This document shows, piece after piece, positions 43,092-51,988 of a stretch of 64,000 bases of DNA. The DNA is taken from positions 496,001-560,000 of the forward strand of contig JALHNJ010000001.1 of assembly GCA_022843585.1 (NCBI GenBank), written 5' to 3'. The first letter of the stretch is position 1, and each line of letters opens with the position of its first letter. The notes under the pieces were generated by a model. It had not been told where the DNA came from and did no database searches. It saw only the letters and a list, made by a program, of their open reading frames with translations. A program made the translations under genes and the position numbers. Source of the stretch: Chitinophagaceae bacterium (GTDB lineage Bacteria; Bacteroidota; Bacteroidia; Chitinophagales; Chitinophagaceae).

Positions 43092-45608
43092 TCATTTATG
43101 TTCTTTCGATACCTGGTTTACTCTTTTAATCAATTTTACAACTTCAAACCAGATGACTGAAATGAAACCAATTGCAACACCAATTAATAGTTGCTGAAAA
43201 TTTAATGTTTCAAATTCAAAAAACGATGTCAACGGTTTTACGAACAGAATAAGCCCCACGATAGCGATAGTAATAAAAATAATGAACAACACCATATTGT
43301 TCTTATACTTTAAAGTGGTAAGTATAGAGTAATAAAACGAACGGTTAATTAAGGTCAAGAAAATATTTGCTGTAATCAACACCGTAAAGGTCATGGTCCT
43401 TGTTACTGCTTCATCGTAACCGTTATACACTGAATACTGGTATGCAAACAATGTTCCAGCCGTAATCACTAATCCCTGAATGATGCTGATGGAAAGTTCT
43501 TTCCAATTAAAGAAAGTAGTTGTTAATGCTTTAGGTTTCTGCGACATGGTATTCTTTTCCATCGGTTCATTTTCGTAAATGATGGAACAGGTGGGCCCCA
43601 TTATTATTTCTAAAAAAATAATATGGATGGGTGAAAAAATATTGGGGTACAGCCATCCTAAAGCCAACGGAATAAACACCGTTAATATGATTGGTATGTG
43701 GATGGAAATTATATATTGGATGGCCTTTTTTAAATTGGTATAGATCTTTCTGCCCATGGCAACAGCATTTACCATTTTGGATAGATCATCTTCTACTAAG
43801 ATCAATGAGGCTGCTTGTTTAGCTATTTCGGTTCCTTTTTTACCCATGGCTATCCCAATATGCGCTGCTTTTAAAGCAGGTCCATCATTTACTCCATCGC
43901 CTGTCATGGCCACTATTTCATTGTTCGATTTTAAGGCATTGATAATTTTTAATTTGGCTTCCGGGAACATGCGGGTAAAAATAGTAGTGTCCGTTACGCA
44001 GCTCTTTAATGCAGACTCATCTAATTTCATTAACTCATCGCCGGTAATAGTTTTCTCATAACCTTTAAAACCAACTTGCTTGGCAATAGCGGCGGTAGTA
44101 GCTGCATTATCGCCGGTAATAATTTTTACAGCAATGCCTGCAGTATAAAAATCTTCTAATACTTTTTGAATATTCTTTTTAGGAGGATCGTAAAAGGCAA
44201 CGATACCTTTGAATTCAAATGGCAGCTCCTGTTGTTTTGCGGGATATTTATCTCCTTCAAAATTTGAGAGGCCTACACCCAACACTCTATACCCATCCGT
44301 TGCCAATTTCTCAATAGCCGAATGTACTTGTTGTTTTTCAGCTTCATTAAGATTGGCAACATTCATTAATGCTTCGGGAGCACCTTTTGCGGCAATGATC
44401 CGGTGGCCTTTTTGGTTTTGAAAAATATGTGTCATCATTGGTGGCTGGCCACCTAATGGATATTCATGAATGAGTTTGTAGCCCGGCCTTTCATCATTTT
44501 GCAGAAGAGTAGAATACGTTTGGTGCAAGGCTACTTCCATGGGGTCAAACGGAATAGGTTCGCTAGCCCACATGGCCATTTCAACAAGTTCTTTTTCTTC
44601 TTCGTTCAACGTTTCAGTAGGTTCCGAAATTTTATTGGATGACAGCAAGAACAGCTTTGCTAAACTCATTTTGTTTTCAGTAAGCGTACCTGTTTTGTCG
44701 GTACAAATAACGGTGGCACTACCCAGTGTTTCCACCGTTTTCATTTGCTTTACCACGATGCCCATTTTCATTAACCGCCATGCACCCAGGGCCATAAAAG
44801 TGGTAAACGCTACAGGAATTTCTTCGGGCAAAATGCTCATGGCCAGCGTAAGCGATTGCAATAAACTGTTTAGCAAATTGTGCGAATGCCAGTAATTGAT
44901 CGCCCATACAATTAAAAAAACTGCCGCCCCTGCAATGGCCATCTTCTTTACAAAATTGGCAATTTGTATTTCCAGCGGAGTTCTTTCTTCCTGGATGCTT
45001 TCTAAACTGCTTCCAATTTTACCGAGTTTTGTTTCGTTGCCAATAGCCGTGATGGTTGCAATAGCTAAGCCACTGGCAACGGTGGTGCCATTATAAATAA
45101 AATGATCTTCTTTTGCCTTATCCTTAAAAACAGCAAACGATTCGCCGGTAAGAATGGATTCGTTGACAGAAAAATCGTTGGAGTGTACAATACTTCCATC
45201 GGCGGTAATAGCCGTTCCTTCTTCTACCATCAGGCTATCACCCACCACCAGGTCTTCGCTTTTTATTTCTTCAATGTTGCCATTGCGAATTACTTTACAA
45301 TGCGGCTGCGAAAAATCTTTCAGCTTGTCTAATGCATTTTTGCTTCTGGAGTATTGATATAAGGAAATGGAAGTTTGAAATACGATAGCAGCCGTTAGAA
45401 AAATGCCGTCACCCGTTTTGCCACTGATAAAGTAAATGGATGCCGCCACCAATAACATAATCAGCATGGGGTCTTTGGCAATGCGTTTTATGGTATCGAA
45501 GAGACTGCTTTCTTTTTTGTAGTCTAATTTGTTTTGTCCAAATTCTTTTCTTGCCAGAATAACCTGCTCATCGGTTAAACCTGAGATGTTGAAATTATTT
45601 GCAGGCAT
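43092..45608 (-). CDS. Cation-transporting P-type ATPase (P2A, Ca2+-type)
   Basis: The protein (838 residues from ATG 45608) belongs to the P2-type ATPases. Motifs: actuator TGES (154-157), membrane motif PEEIPVAF (261-268), phosphorylation site ICTDKTGTLTEN (D304), nucleotide site KGAPEALM and hinge MTGDGVNDGPALKAA. About ten membrane spans are present. The PEEIP motif is that of calcium or manganese pumps rather than copper pumps. It begins with the cytosolic segment FNISGLTDEQVILARKEFGQN, as in bacterial SERCA-like pumps. I preferred ATG 45608 (MPANNFN) over an upstream in-frame ATG at 45626. It lies between two direct repeats. Confidence 0.93.
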   Translation of the reverse strand: MPANNFNISGLTDEQVILARKEFGQNKLDYKKESSLFDTIKRIAKDPMLIMLLVAASIYFISGKTGDGIFLTAAIVFQTSISLYQYSRSKNALDKLKDFSQPHCKVIRNGNIEEIKSEDLVVGDSLMVEEGTAITADGSIVHSNDFSVNESILTGESFAVFKDKAKEDHFIYNGTTVASGLAIATITAIGNETKLGKIGSSLESIQEERTPLEIQIANFVKKMAIAGAAVFLIVWAINYWHSHNLLNSLLQSLTLAMSILPEEIPVAFTTFMALGAWRLMKMGIVVKQMKTVETLGSATVICTDKTGTLTENKMSLAKLFLLSSNKISEPTETLNEEEKELVEMAMWASEPIPFDPMEVALHQTYSTLLQNDERPGYKLIHEYPLGGQPPMMTHIFQNQKGHRIIAAKGAPEALMNVANLNEAEKQQVHSAIEKLATDGYRVLGVGLSNFEGDKYPAKQQELPFEFKGIVAFYDPPKKNIQKVLEDFYTAGIAVKIITGDNAATTAAIAKQVGFKGYEKTITGDELMKLDESALKSCVTDTTIFTRMFPEAKLKIINALKSNNEIVAMTGDGVNDGPALKAAHIGIAMGKKGTEIAKQAASLILVEDDLSKMVNAVAMGRKIYTNLKKAIQYIISIHIPIILTVFIPLALGWLYPNIFSPIHIIFLEIIMGPTCSIIYENEPMEKNTMSQKPKALTTTFFNWKELSISIIQGLVITAGTLFAYQYSVYNGYDEAVTRTMTFTVLITANIFLTLINRSFYYSILTTLKYKNNMVLFIIFITIAIVGLILFVKPLTSFFEFETLNFQQLLIGVAIGFISVIWFEVVKLIKRVNQVSKEHK

Positions 45609-45631
45609 TGCCAAAGATAGCCTCAATTATA

Positions 45632-45661
45632 TTGGATAATTTGTTTGATGGGAGGGAGTAA
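45632..45661 (+). repeat. Direct repeat, right copy: remnant of an AIM24 gene 3' end
   Basis: This 30-bp segment reads LDNLFDGRE and a stop in plus-strand frame, matching the last nine codons of the AIM24 gene (LGNLFDGRE) at 28 of 30 bases. No similarity is seen to the left of it. It lies just upstream of the P-type ATPase start. Confidence 0.85.
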
Positions 45662-45703
45662 AATGATTTCAATTTTGAGATGTATGACTTATTAAAGGCA
45701 AAT

Positions 45704-46318
45704 TTATTTTGGAAAACCTTTAGCCTGTTTTATTTTTTTGATTTGTTTTAAATGCCGGTCTGTATGACCAAAGTGAACGACCATTAATGCATGTATACTT
45801 CTTCGCTGCTCTTTCCCCCAGCGGTAAGTAAAATGAGCTTTTAAATCATATGTTGTATTGGAAATAAATGTAAGGATATGATCTCTTCCAAATAGAAAGA
45901 ACGTTAGATTATCTGCTCCTTTCATAAATCCTAAAGGTTCTGCATTCCATTCAGCCTGGTGTGGGCTGGGATCATTCATCCAATTTAGGTAAGCAGAATC
46001 TGACAATGAGAGGCTATCCAGTTCCGGGTCGGGTTTTGCGCTAAGCATAATATCTGCTTCTTGCGCAAAAATTCTTTCATATAAGCCCAGGTGCTCAAGA
46101 ACTTGTGCTATTGACCACTTGGTTGAATCTTCTTTAAATGACCATTGTGCTAACGTTAAGTTTTGTGTTTCCTTGAAGATTTCACGTTTTGTTCTTTCAA
46201 GATTGTCTATTAAAAATTTTTTATCAGCAGCTGACCATTGATGTTTTGCCTGGCAATAAACATTATTAGATTTAAAAATTGTTGTCAAAAAAAACATTAA
46301 GGCTAAGAGTTTGACCAT
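45704..46318 (-). CDS. Exported DinB-family (four-helix metal-binding) protein
   Basis: A 204-residue protein with a signal peptide (LLALMFFLTTIFKSNNVYCQ). A DinB/YfiT-like bundle follows: LIDNLERTKREIFKETQNLTLAQWSFKEDSTKWSIAQVLEHLGLYERIF, where His in VLEHLG is the first ligand, and HFGHTDRHLKQIKKI, which supplies two further His ligands. The three-His pattern is the usual metal site of the family. Exported DinB-like proteins are frequent in Bacteroidota, with no known substrate. It is monocistronic, divergent from the korA gene. Confidence 0.87.
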   Translation of the reverse strand: MVKLLALMFFLTTIFKSNNVYCQAKHQWSAADKKFLIDNLERTKREIFKETQNLTLAQWSFKEDSTKWSIAQVLEHLGLYERIFAQEADIMLSAKPDPELDSLSLSDSAYLNWMNDPSPHQAEWNAEPLGFMKGADNLTFFLFGRDHILTFISNTTYDLKAHFTYRWGKEQRRSIHALMVVHFGHTDRHLKQIKKIKQAKGFPK

Positions 46319-46530
46319 AACTAAAATTATTTAGTTTAAAAATGAAAAGGTTTTCGGTTTAACATTGTTCCTTTTGTCAATGGGCTATAAATTTCGATTT
46401 ATATTTTCTAATAAATGCTATTTTATAAATACCCGCAACTCCCTGTGTAGAAAACCTTCACTTCCTCTCCAAAAATTCCCCTCCAAAACCACCCATAACT
46501 TGTTTAATTTCGCAACATCAAAATTCAGCT

Positions 46531-48381
46531 ATGGTACGCAAACAGGAAGTATTACAGGATGTAGTTATAAAATTCGCCGGCGATAGTGGAGATGGGATGC
46601 AGCTAACCGGTACACAGTTTACCAACAATACCGCCATGCTCGGTATAGACCTTTCTACCTTCCCCGATTTTCCGGCGGAGATCAGAGCCCCGATAGGAAC
46701 ACTGCCCGGCGTGAGTGGTTACCAGCTCCGTTTTTCCAGCGATAGAATTTTTACTCCCGGCGATAGTTGCGATGTGCTGGTGGCTATGAATGCCGCTGCA
46801 TTAAAGACCAATCTATCGGCCTTGAAAAAAGGTGGTAAGATCATCGTTAATACCGATGGCTTTGATGGAAAAAATCTTCGCCTGGCCAATTATCCCGAAG
46901 GAGAAAATCCAATAGAGAACGATAGTCTCGCCAGCTACGAGGTGATAAAAATGGATGTGACGAAGATGACAAGAGAGGCGTTGAAGGATTTTACCATGGG
47001 CATGAAAGAAAAGGACAGGGCCAAAAATATGTTCGTTCTCGGCTTCCTCTATTTTATGTACAACCGGGATATGGAGAACACCATCAGTTTCCTGAAAGAA
47101 AAGTTTGGTAAGAAACCTGAGATATTTGAGAGTAATGTAAAAGTGTTGCAGGCCGGGTATAACTATGCTGATACTACAGAAATTTTCTCCACTACTTACA
47201 CGGTTGAGAAAGCAAAAATGGATCCGGGTACGTATCGTTCAATCATGGGTAACCAGGCCGTATCGTTAGGATTGATTGCCGCTTCACAAAAAAGTGGGTT
47301 GCCGATGTTCCTTGGTTCTTATCCTATTACTCCCGCCTCCGATATTTTACATGAGCTGGCGAAGTATAAAAATTTTGGTGTTCGTACCTACCAGGCCGAA
47401 GATGAAATAGCGGCTATCACTTCTGCTATTGGCGCTGCCTATGGCGGTTCATTAGGTGTTACTACAACTTCTGGTCCGGGTATGGCTTTGAAAGGTGAAG
47501 CAATGGGACTGGCAGTAATGTTAGAAATTCCACTACTCATTATCGATATACAACGTGGCGGTCCGTCAACAGGTCTTCCTACCAAAACAGAACAAAGCGA
47601 TCTGTTACAAGCCTACTATGGAAGAAATGGAGAATGCCCAATGCCAATTGTTTCTGCATCTACTCCTGCTGATTGTTTTGATGCGGTGTATGAAGCAGTA
47701 CGTATTTCTGTACAACATATGACACCGGTTATTTTTTTAAGCGATGGTTATATTGCTAACGGTGCTGAGCCATGGAAGTTTCCTAATTCAGAATCATTAC
47801 GACCGATACCCGTAAAATTTAAAACACAGTTGGGCGACCAGGAAGAAAAATTGCAGCCTTACTCAAGAGATGAAAAACTTGCAAGACCCTGGGCAATTCC
47901 CGGCACTGCTGGGTTGGAGCATCGTATTGGTGGATTGGAAAAACAAAACGTAACCGGTAATATCAGTTATGAACCGGAGAACCACCAGTTGATGGTAAAA
48001 ATTCGCCAGGAAAAAGTGGATAAGATCGCTGAATATATTCCCGAACAAAAATTAGATAGCGGTCCGGAGAAAGGAAAAATATTAGTGCTGGGCTGGGGTT
48101 CTACCTATGGTGCTATCAAATCTGCACTATCAGAATTGCAGGCAAAAGGTTATGCCATTAGTCATGCACATTTGCGATATGTACGTCCTTTTCCTAAAAA
48201 TTTGGGCGATATTATTAAGAACTTCGATACGGTTTTAATTCCGGAGATCAATAATGGCCAGCTGATAAAGATCATCCGTGATGTGTATTATGTAGATGCA
48301 AAGGGATACAATAAAATAATGGGTGTACCCATTACTAAAACAGAATTGGTGATGAAGCTGGAGGAGATGTTGGCGGAGTGA
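46531..48381 (+). CDS. korA: 2-oxoacid:acceptor oxidoreductase, fused gamma-alpha subunit
   Basis: The 616-residue protein joins a gamma domain (about 1-190, VVIKFAGDSGDGMQLTG) to an alpha subunit domain (about 225-616). The alpha part has GSYPITPASDILHELA, TTSGPGMALKGEAMGL and QRGGPSTGLPTKTEQSDL. This is the KorA/ForA-type arrangement that makes acetyl- or succinyl-CoA from 2-oxoacids with ferredoxin. The catalytic beta subunit, which binds thiamine diphosphate and an iron-sulfur cluster, normally lies directly downstream. Here it is absent: after 222 non-coding bases, with a palindromic repeat, comes an unrelated RidA gene. Activity thus needs a beta subunit encoded elsewhere. Confidence 0.9.
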   Translation: MVRKQEVLQDVVIKFAGDSGDGMQLTGTQFTNNTAMLGIDLSTFPDFPAEIRAPIGTLPGVSGYQLRFSSDRIFTPGDSCDVLVAMNAAALKTNLSALKKGGKIIVNTDGFDGKNLRLANYPEGENPIENDSLASYEVIKMDVTKMTREALKDFTMGMKEKDRAKNMFVLGFLYFMYNRDMENTISFLKEKFGKKPEIFESNVKVLQAGYNYADTTEIFSTTYTVEKAKMDPGTYRSIMGNQAVSLGLIAASQKSGLPMFLGSYPITPASDILHELAKYKNFGVRTYQAEDEIAAITSAIGAAYGGSLGVTTTSGPGMALKGEAMGLAVMLEIPLLIIDIQRGGPSTGLPTKTEQSDLLQAYYGRNGECPMPIVSASTPADCFDAVYEAVRISVQHMTPVIFLSDGYIANGAEPWKFPNSESLRPIPVKFKTQLGDQEEKLQPYSRDEKLARPWAIPGTAGLEHRIGGLEKQNVTGNISYEPENHQLMVKIRQEKVDKIAEYIPEQKLDSGPEKGKILVLGWGSTYGAIKSALSELQAKGYAISHAHLRYVRPFPKNLGDIIKNFDTVLIPEINNGQLIKIIRDVYYVDAKGYNKIMGVPITKTELVMKLEEMLAE

Positions 48382-48462
48382 AACCCTGTCCCTAAAGGGA
48401 ACTTAGGTCAATGATTGATTTATTAATAGCTGTTTATCTCAAAGCAGTAAGTTGAATAGGTA

Positions 48463-48532
48463 GAACCACGGAGACACAGGGACACGGTGATTCACGGTGG
48501 CCTTACTCTGTGCCTTCGTGTCTCTGTGGTTC
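48463..48532. repeat. Palindromic GAACCACGG...GTGGTTC element, copy 3
   Basis: A 70-bp imperfect palindrome: GAACCACGGAGACAC pairs with GTGTCTCTGTGGTTC with one mismatch, and the inner ACAGGGACAC and CTGTGCCTTC add pairing. It lies between korA and the RidA gene, where korB would be expected. Confidence 0.8.
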
Positions 48533-48603
48533 CAATCACGCCGTCAATAGAGTTTTAACTTTCATTAACTCCTCTCCTTATTATATTCGTTAAAACATTT
48601 TTT

Positions 48604-49047
48604 ATGAAAAGGATAATAGTATTACTTTTTTTATTTCAATGTGCTTTTTTGTTAACGATGGAGGCGCAAAACAATACCATACAAAAAAGCAAATGGCATT
48701 GGGATGATCCTTTGAAGCAAGATACAAGTGCTGGTTATGTGCAAGTAGTAAAAGTAGATAATGTATTGTATATATCTGGTGCCGTAGCATTGGAGGTAAC
48801 ACCGGAAGGAATTACAAGTGTTTATAAGGCATTGGAAAAATCGTTGAAAAGTTATGGTGCTACTTTTCAAAATGTGGTAAAAGAAAATCTATATACTACG
48901 GATATGGAAGCGATGAAGAAGTATAATGATGCCCGTAAGGTTTTTTACAAAGGAGATTATCCTGCGGCCACCTGGATGCAGGTGACGAGATTATTTATGC
49001 ATGAAGCAAGATTGGAAGTAGAACTGGTGGCTCATTTGCCTAAGTAA
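48604..49047 (+). CDS. Exported RidA (YjgF/YER057c/UK114) family protein
   Basis: A 147-residue protein. The N-terminus is a signal peptide (MKRIIVLLFLFQCAFLLTMEAQ), then a RidA fold with YVQVVKVDNVLYISGAVAL near its start and YNDARKVFYKGDYPAATWMQVTRLFMHEARLEVELVAHLP at the end. Usual RidA enzymes hydrolyse 2-aminoacrylate-type imines; they normally have an Arg in the RSAVEVARL-like motif, and here RLFMHEARLEVELVA keeps a nearby Arg. An exported form suggests a role outside the cytosol. Single gene with a terminator after it. Confidence 0.88.
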   Translation: MKRIIVLLFLFQCAFLLTMEAQNNTIQKSKWHWDDPLKQDTSAGYVQVVKVDNVLYISGAVALEVTPEGITSVYKALEKSLKSYGATFQNVVKENLYTTDMEAMKKYNDARKVFYKGDYPAATWMQVTRLFMHEARLEVELVAHLPK

Positions 49048-49058
49048 AGTGGGCTATA

Positions 49059-49093
49059 CTAAAAATGCCTTCAGTAACTGAAGGCATTTTTAG
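49059..49093. terminator. Bidirectional terminator between RidA and HD-PycTM-like genes
   Basis: CTAAAAATGCCTTCAG/CTGAAGGCATTTTTAG form a 16-bp perfect stem with a TAA loop. U tracts are present in both directions. It lies between convergent genes. Confidence 0.92.
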
Positions 49094-49112
49094 TTGATAA
49101 TGATAAAGTTTT

Positions 49113-50378
49113 TTATTGTGGTGGCGCATACACTTCAACAGGTGCGGGCATTATAAATGCAAGAGCAAAAGCCAACATTGATAATATCAATCCGTACATG
49201 AAAATATTATAGGCAATGCGCAAGAATTTATATTTCTTGGCTAATACTACCCCTAAAAAATAATTATCTTTCACTACACTGCTATAGAGATAATCCCTGT
49301 CAGCCATCATTTCATTCATCGCCCAATCATAATCTGGTAAGGTCATTTTGTAGAAATTACCAAAGAACAACAGATTGGTCCTTTTATTATGAATATCTTC
49401 TTGTGTAAAAGTTCCGTGATTAATATTTGGCCGTGTCGCTAAAATGGAAAATACAATTACGATTACACAAACAGTTACCAATGTTACAACTGGTATTTGT
49501 AGGTTACTATTCGTTTCTAATTTTGTAAAAAGAGTAGAGATAACGATTGAAAGAATAATTGCATTTACCGAAATGAGAATGTTGGCTTTCGAGTCCGCCA
49601 TCTGGCTAAGGTTGTTCTGCGTTTGCGATACAATACGAAAAACGGTAGAAATACCTCGTTCTGATTCTTTTGCTTTTTTGGCGGCTGCAACTTGCTCAGG
49701 AGAAAGGCCGAGTTTGTTTTTTTCTTTTGGCTTTTCCTTTTCTTTCGTATTTTTTTTATCAGGTTTAGGCATAATATCCTCCGGTTTTTTTTCTTTTAAC
49801 TCAGCCAGGTGTCGTTCTTTTACTGGCTGTAATTTTTCCTGCCCAAAGGCAGTAAAATATTTATGAGCTTCCAGGAAAGCAATATTGTTTTGCCGCCATT
49901 CTTTTTTCGACAAGTCTTCGCCACCAAATTCTCTTAGTTCTTCAAGGAGCAAGCGGCTTTTTTCTTTAAAGGCATCTGTTCCGAGGTGAAAAAGATCGGC
50001 ATCGCATATAATTTGCTCGATCGTATTTTTGGGATTATGGGGCATTTTAGTAGCATTGATACAGCCCATCACCTTGCCAACAAATTCTGCGGTAGCGGCA
50101 TGTTGTGACAAAAATCCTGTAGCTATCTCTGCACTAACCGATTCGTGGTTTCGGGCATGGCCCGTGCTGTAGCCAGTATCATGAAACCAGGCTCCTACAA
50201 GCAATGCTAAACGGTCTTCTTCTGCAATTTGTTCATGATCTGCAATTCTTTCGCATGCAGCTACTACTTCTTCCGTATGTTGCAGGGTGTGAAATTTTAC
50301 ACTTTTACTAACTTTGGTCAATATCAGGTTGGAAGCAAATTCCCGGGCATGTGTTAAAAGAAGCAACTGATTCTCCAT
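49113..50378 (-). CDS. HD phosphohydrolase fused to a Pycsar-effector-like transmembrane domain
   Basis: The 421-residue protein (ATG 50378; an in-frame upstream Met at 50414 would add 12 residues) has an HD domain at about 20-200: KFHTLQHTEEV, WFHDTGY (H66, D67) and CDADLFHLG, so all metal-binding residues are present. A Lys-rich charged linker (about 195-250) follows. The C-terminal part (about 245-421) contains ADSKANILISVNAIILSIVISTLFTKL, VVTLVTVCVIVIVFSILATRP and a third span near the end. This arrangement matches the PycTM (Pycsar effector) family as I recall it. In Pycsar, such effectors sense cyclic UMP/CMP and disrupt the membrane. The HD domain could degrade a cyclic nucleotide. Role here is inference. 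Confidence 0.75.
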   Translation of the reverse strand: MENQLLLLTHAREFASNLILTKVSKSVKFHTLQHTEEVVAACERIADHEQIAEEDRLALLVGAWFHDTGYSTGHARNHESVSAEIATGFLSQHAATAEFVGKVMGCINATKMPHNPKNTIEQIICDADLFHLGTDAFKEKSRLLLEELREFGGEDLSKKEWRQNNIAFLEAHKYFTAFGQEKLQPVKERHLAELKEKKPEDIMPKPDKKNTKEKEKPKEKNKLGLSPEQVAAAKKAKESERGISTVFRIVSQTQNNLSQMADSKANILISVNAIILSIVISTLFTKLETNSNLQIPVVTLVTVCVIVIVFSILATRPNINHGTFTQEDIHNKRTNLLFFGNFYKMTLPDYDWAMNEMMADRDYLYSSVVKDNYFLGVVLAKKYKFLRIAYNIFMYGLILSMLAFALAFIMPAPVEVYAPPQ

Positions 50379-50425
50379 GATGCTATAAAGATAAGTTTTG
50401 ATAAATTTAAACAAAATAAGAAAGA

Positions 50426-51283
50426 ATGGCTATTTTAAAATTTCGCCTACCGTTTATTGCAATATTCGCTTTTATGCTTTTGCTGCTAGTCAGCTGCAAG
50501 CAAAAGAAGATTATTCTAAAATCTCCGCCTCATTATAACTTTTCTGAAGTTTTTGAGCATAAACTGGATTTGAAGTTGAAGGAAATCTCGGGTCTTGCCT
50601 GGGATACCAAAAAGGATGAGTTTATTGCTCATTATGATGAATCTGGCAAATTGTTTTTTCTTGACCGGGAAACAAAGGCTATAAAATCAGAATACGTTTT
50701 TGGTGGAAAAGGTGACTATGAAGATGTAGCACTGGTAGGTGATGTGCCTTATATTTTGCGCAGCGATGGAGTAATCACCAAATTTATCAAGGATAGTGCG
50801 AATAAGGCTTATGGTGAAGAAGTAGGTAAACTAACTATTGCTGGGCCTAACGACTTTGAAACAATGTACTATGACTCCAGCAGAAAGGCACTGGTAGTGA
50901 TTTGCAAAAATTGTGAAATGGATGATAAAGCTTCGGTAAGTGCTTTTGCTTTTTATCTGGATTCAATTGGCTTTGATAACAAACCATTATATAGAATTGA
51001 CGCAAAAGCTGTAGAAGCAATGTCTCCTAAGAAGACCTCTAAATTTCAGCCATCAGCAGCAGCTATACACCCGGTTTTAAATAAGCTATTTATTATTTCC
51101 TCTGCCAGTAATTTATTGGTGATTGCAGATTTAAATGGCAAACCGGAGTCGGCTTTCGCACTATCAAAAAAACTTTTTCCGCAGCCGGAAGGTTTGACCT
51201 TTAAATCTAAAGGAGATATGTACATTTCGAATGAAGGAGTAAACGCAAAAGGGAATATTTTGCGTTTTATTTATAAGCCTTAA
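50426..51283 (+). CDS. SdiA-regulated/YjiK-like beta-propeller lipoprotein
   Basis: A 285-residue protein with lipobox LLVSCKQ (C24). The mature part consists of propeller-type repeats with the YjiK/SdiA-regulated pattern: LDLKLKEISGLAWDTKKDEFIAHYDESGKLFFLDRET, FGGKGDYEDVALVGD, PNDFETMYYDSSRKALVVICKNC and KLFPQPEGLTFKSKGDMYISNEG. It should sit on a membrane face outward. It is divergently placed 47 bp from the HD-PycTM-like gene, so the two may share a control region. Its stop overlaps the stop of the PAP2 gene in TTAA. Confidence 0.78.
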   Translation: MAILKFRLPFIAIFAFMLLLLVSCKQKKIILKSPPHYNFSEVFEHKLDLKLKEISGLAWDTKKDEFIAHYDESGKLFFLDRETKAIKSEYVFGGKGDYEDVALVGDVPYILRSDGVITKFIKDSANKAYGEEVGKLTIAGPNDFETMYYDSSRKALVVICKNCEMDDKASVSAFAFYLDSIGFDNKPLYRIDAKAVEAMSPKKTSKFQPSAAAIHPVLNKLFIISSASNLLVIADLNGKPESAFALSKKLFPQPEGLTFKSKGDMYISNEGVNAKGNILRFIYKP

Positions 51284-51963
51284 TTTTTGTTGATAATAGT
51301 GGAGGCCTCCCTTTTATCAACAAACCAGATACAGGCTAACAGCCAGATATAAGCGAAACAAAAACCGGCCACTACATCGCTGGCATAATGTACCCGCAGG
51401 TAAATGCGGCTAAAACCTATTGCTGCAATTATAAATGATAAGGTTAATATGGTTGTAAGTCGCAGCCATTTGTTGTCAATATAGGCGGCTGCATACCAGA
51501 TCATCAACCCATAAAAAACCATACTCATAAAGGAGTGGCCGCTGGGAAAACTGAAATTGGTAATCCCATCTACAAGGGGAAATGGTGGCCGTTCCCGCTG
51601 AACTAACCGCTTTAGAAATGACATTAGCAGCACACTGCTTATCATAACCGTAAAGGTTTCTATAGCCATCCATTTTTTTTTGCGAATAACAAAGTATATG
51701 ATCAACACAATACTTACCGGGGCTAGAAAAATATGATTACCCAGAAACGAAAAGAAGTGCATCATGCTTGTTGTGCTATCTGATACGAAGGGATTGATGG
51801 CATCAAAAATTTCATTGTCGATAGAATGATTGCGGTTAACAAGAATAATAGTAAGTACCAGCAGCAGTAGCACCGCTATTGGAATAACAACGGTAAGCGG
51901 TCGTCTTGTAGAAAGTAATAGTACCGGGTCTTTTTTCTGTAGTTTGGCAGAACGTTCTTTCAT
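51280..51963 (-). CDS. PAP2-family membrane phosphatase
   Basis: A 227-residue protein with about six membrane spans and the three catalytic motifs of the PAP2 superfamily: KRLVQRERP (C1, KxxxxxxRP), PSGH (C2) and SRIYLRVHYASD (C3, SRxxxxxHxxxD). Family members hydrolyse lipid phosphates such as phosphatidic acid or undecaprenyl pyrophosphate. The position suggests cotranscription with the cyclase gene 25 bp upstream. The 3' end overlaps the convergent propeller gene by 4 bp. Confidence 0.93.
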   Translation of the reverse strand: MKERSAKLQKKDPVLLLSTRRPLTVVIPIAVLLLLVLTIILVNRNHSIDNEIFDAINPFVSDSTTSMMHFFSFLGNHIFLAPVSIVLIIYFVIRKKKWMAIETFTVMISSVLLMSFLKRLVQRERPPFPLVDGITNFSFPSGHSFMSMVFYGLMIWYAAAYIDNKWLRLTTILTLSFIIAAIGFSRIYLRVHYASDVVAGFCFAYIWLLACIWFVDKREASTIINKN

Positions 51964-51988
51964 GCAGCAGTATTCCCCCGAATGTAGG

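Noticed and set aside
43092-45608. Insertion sequence as the cause of the direct repeats around the ATPase gene
   Set aside because: No transposase gene or terminal inverted repeats are found; only the ATPase gene lies between the repeats.
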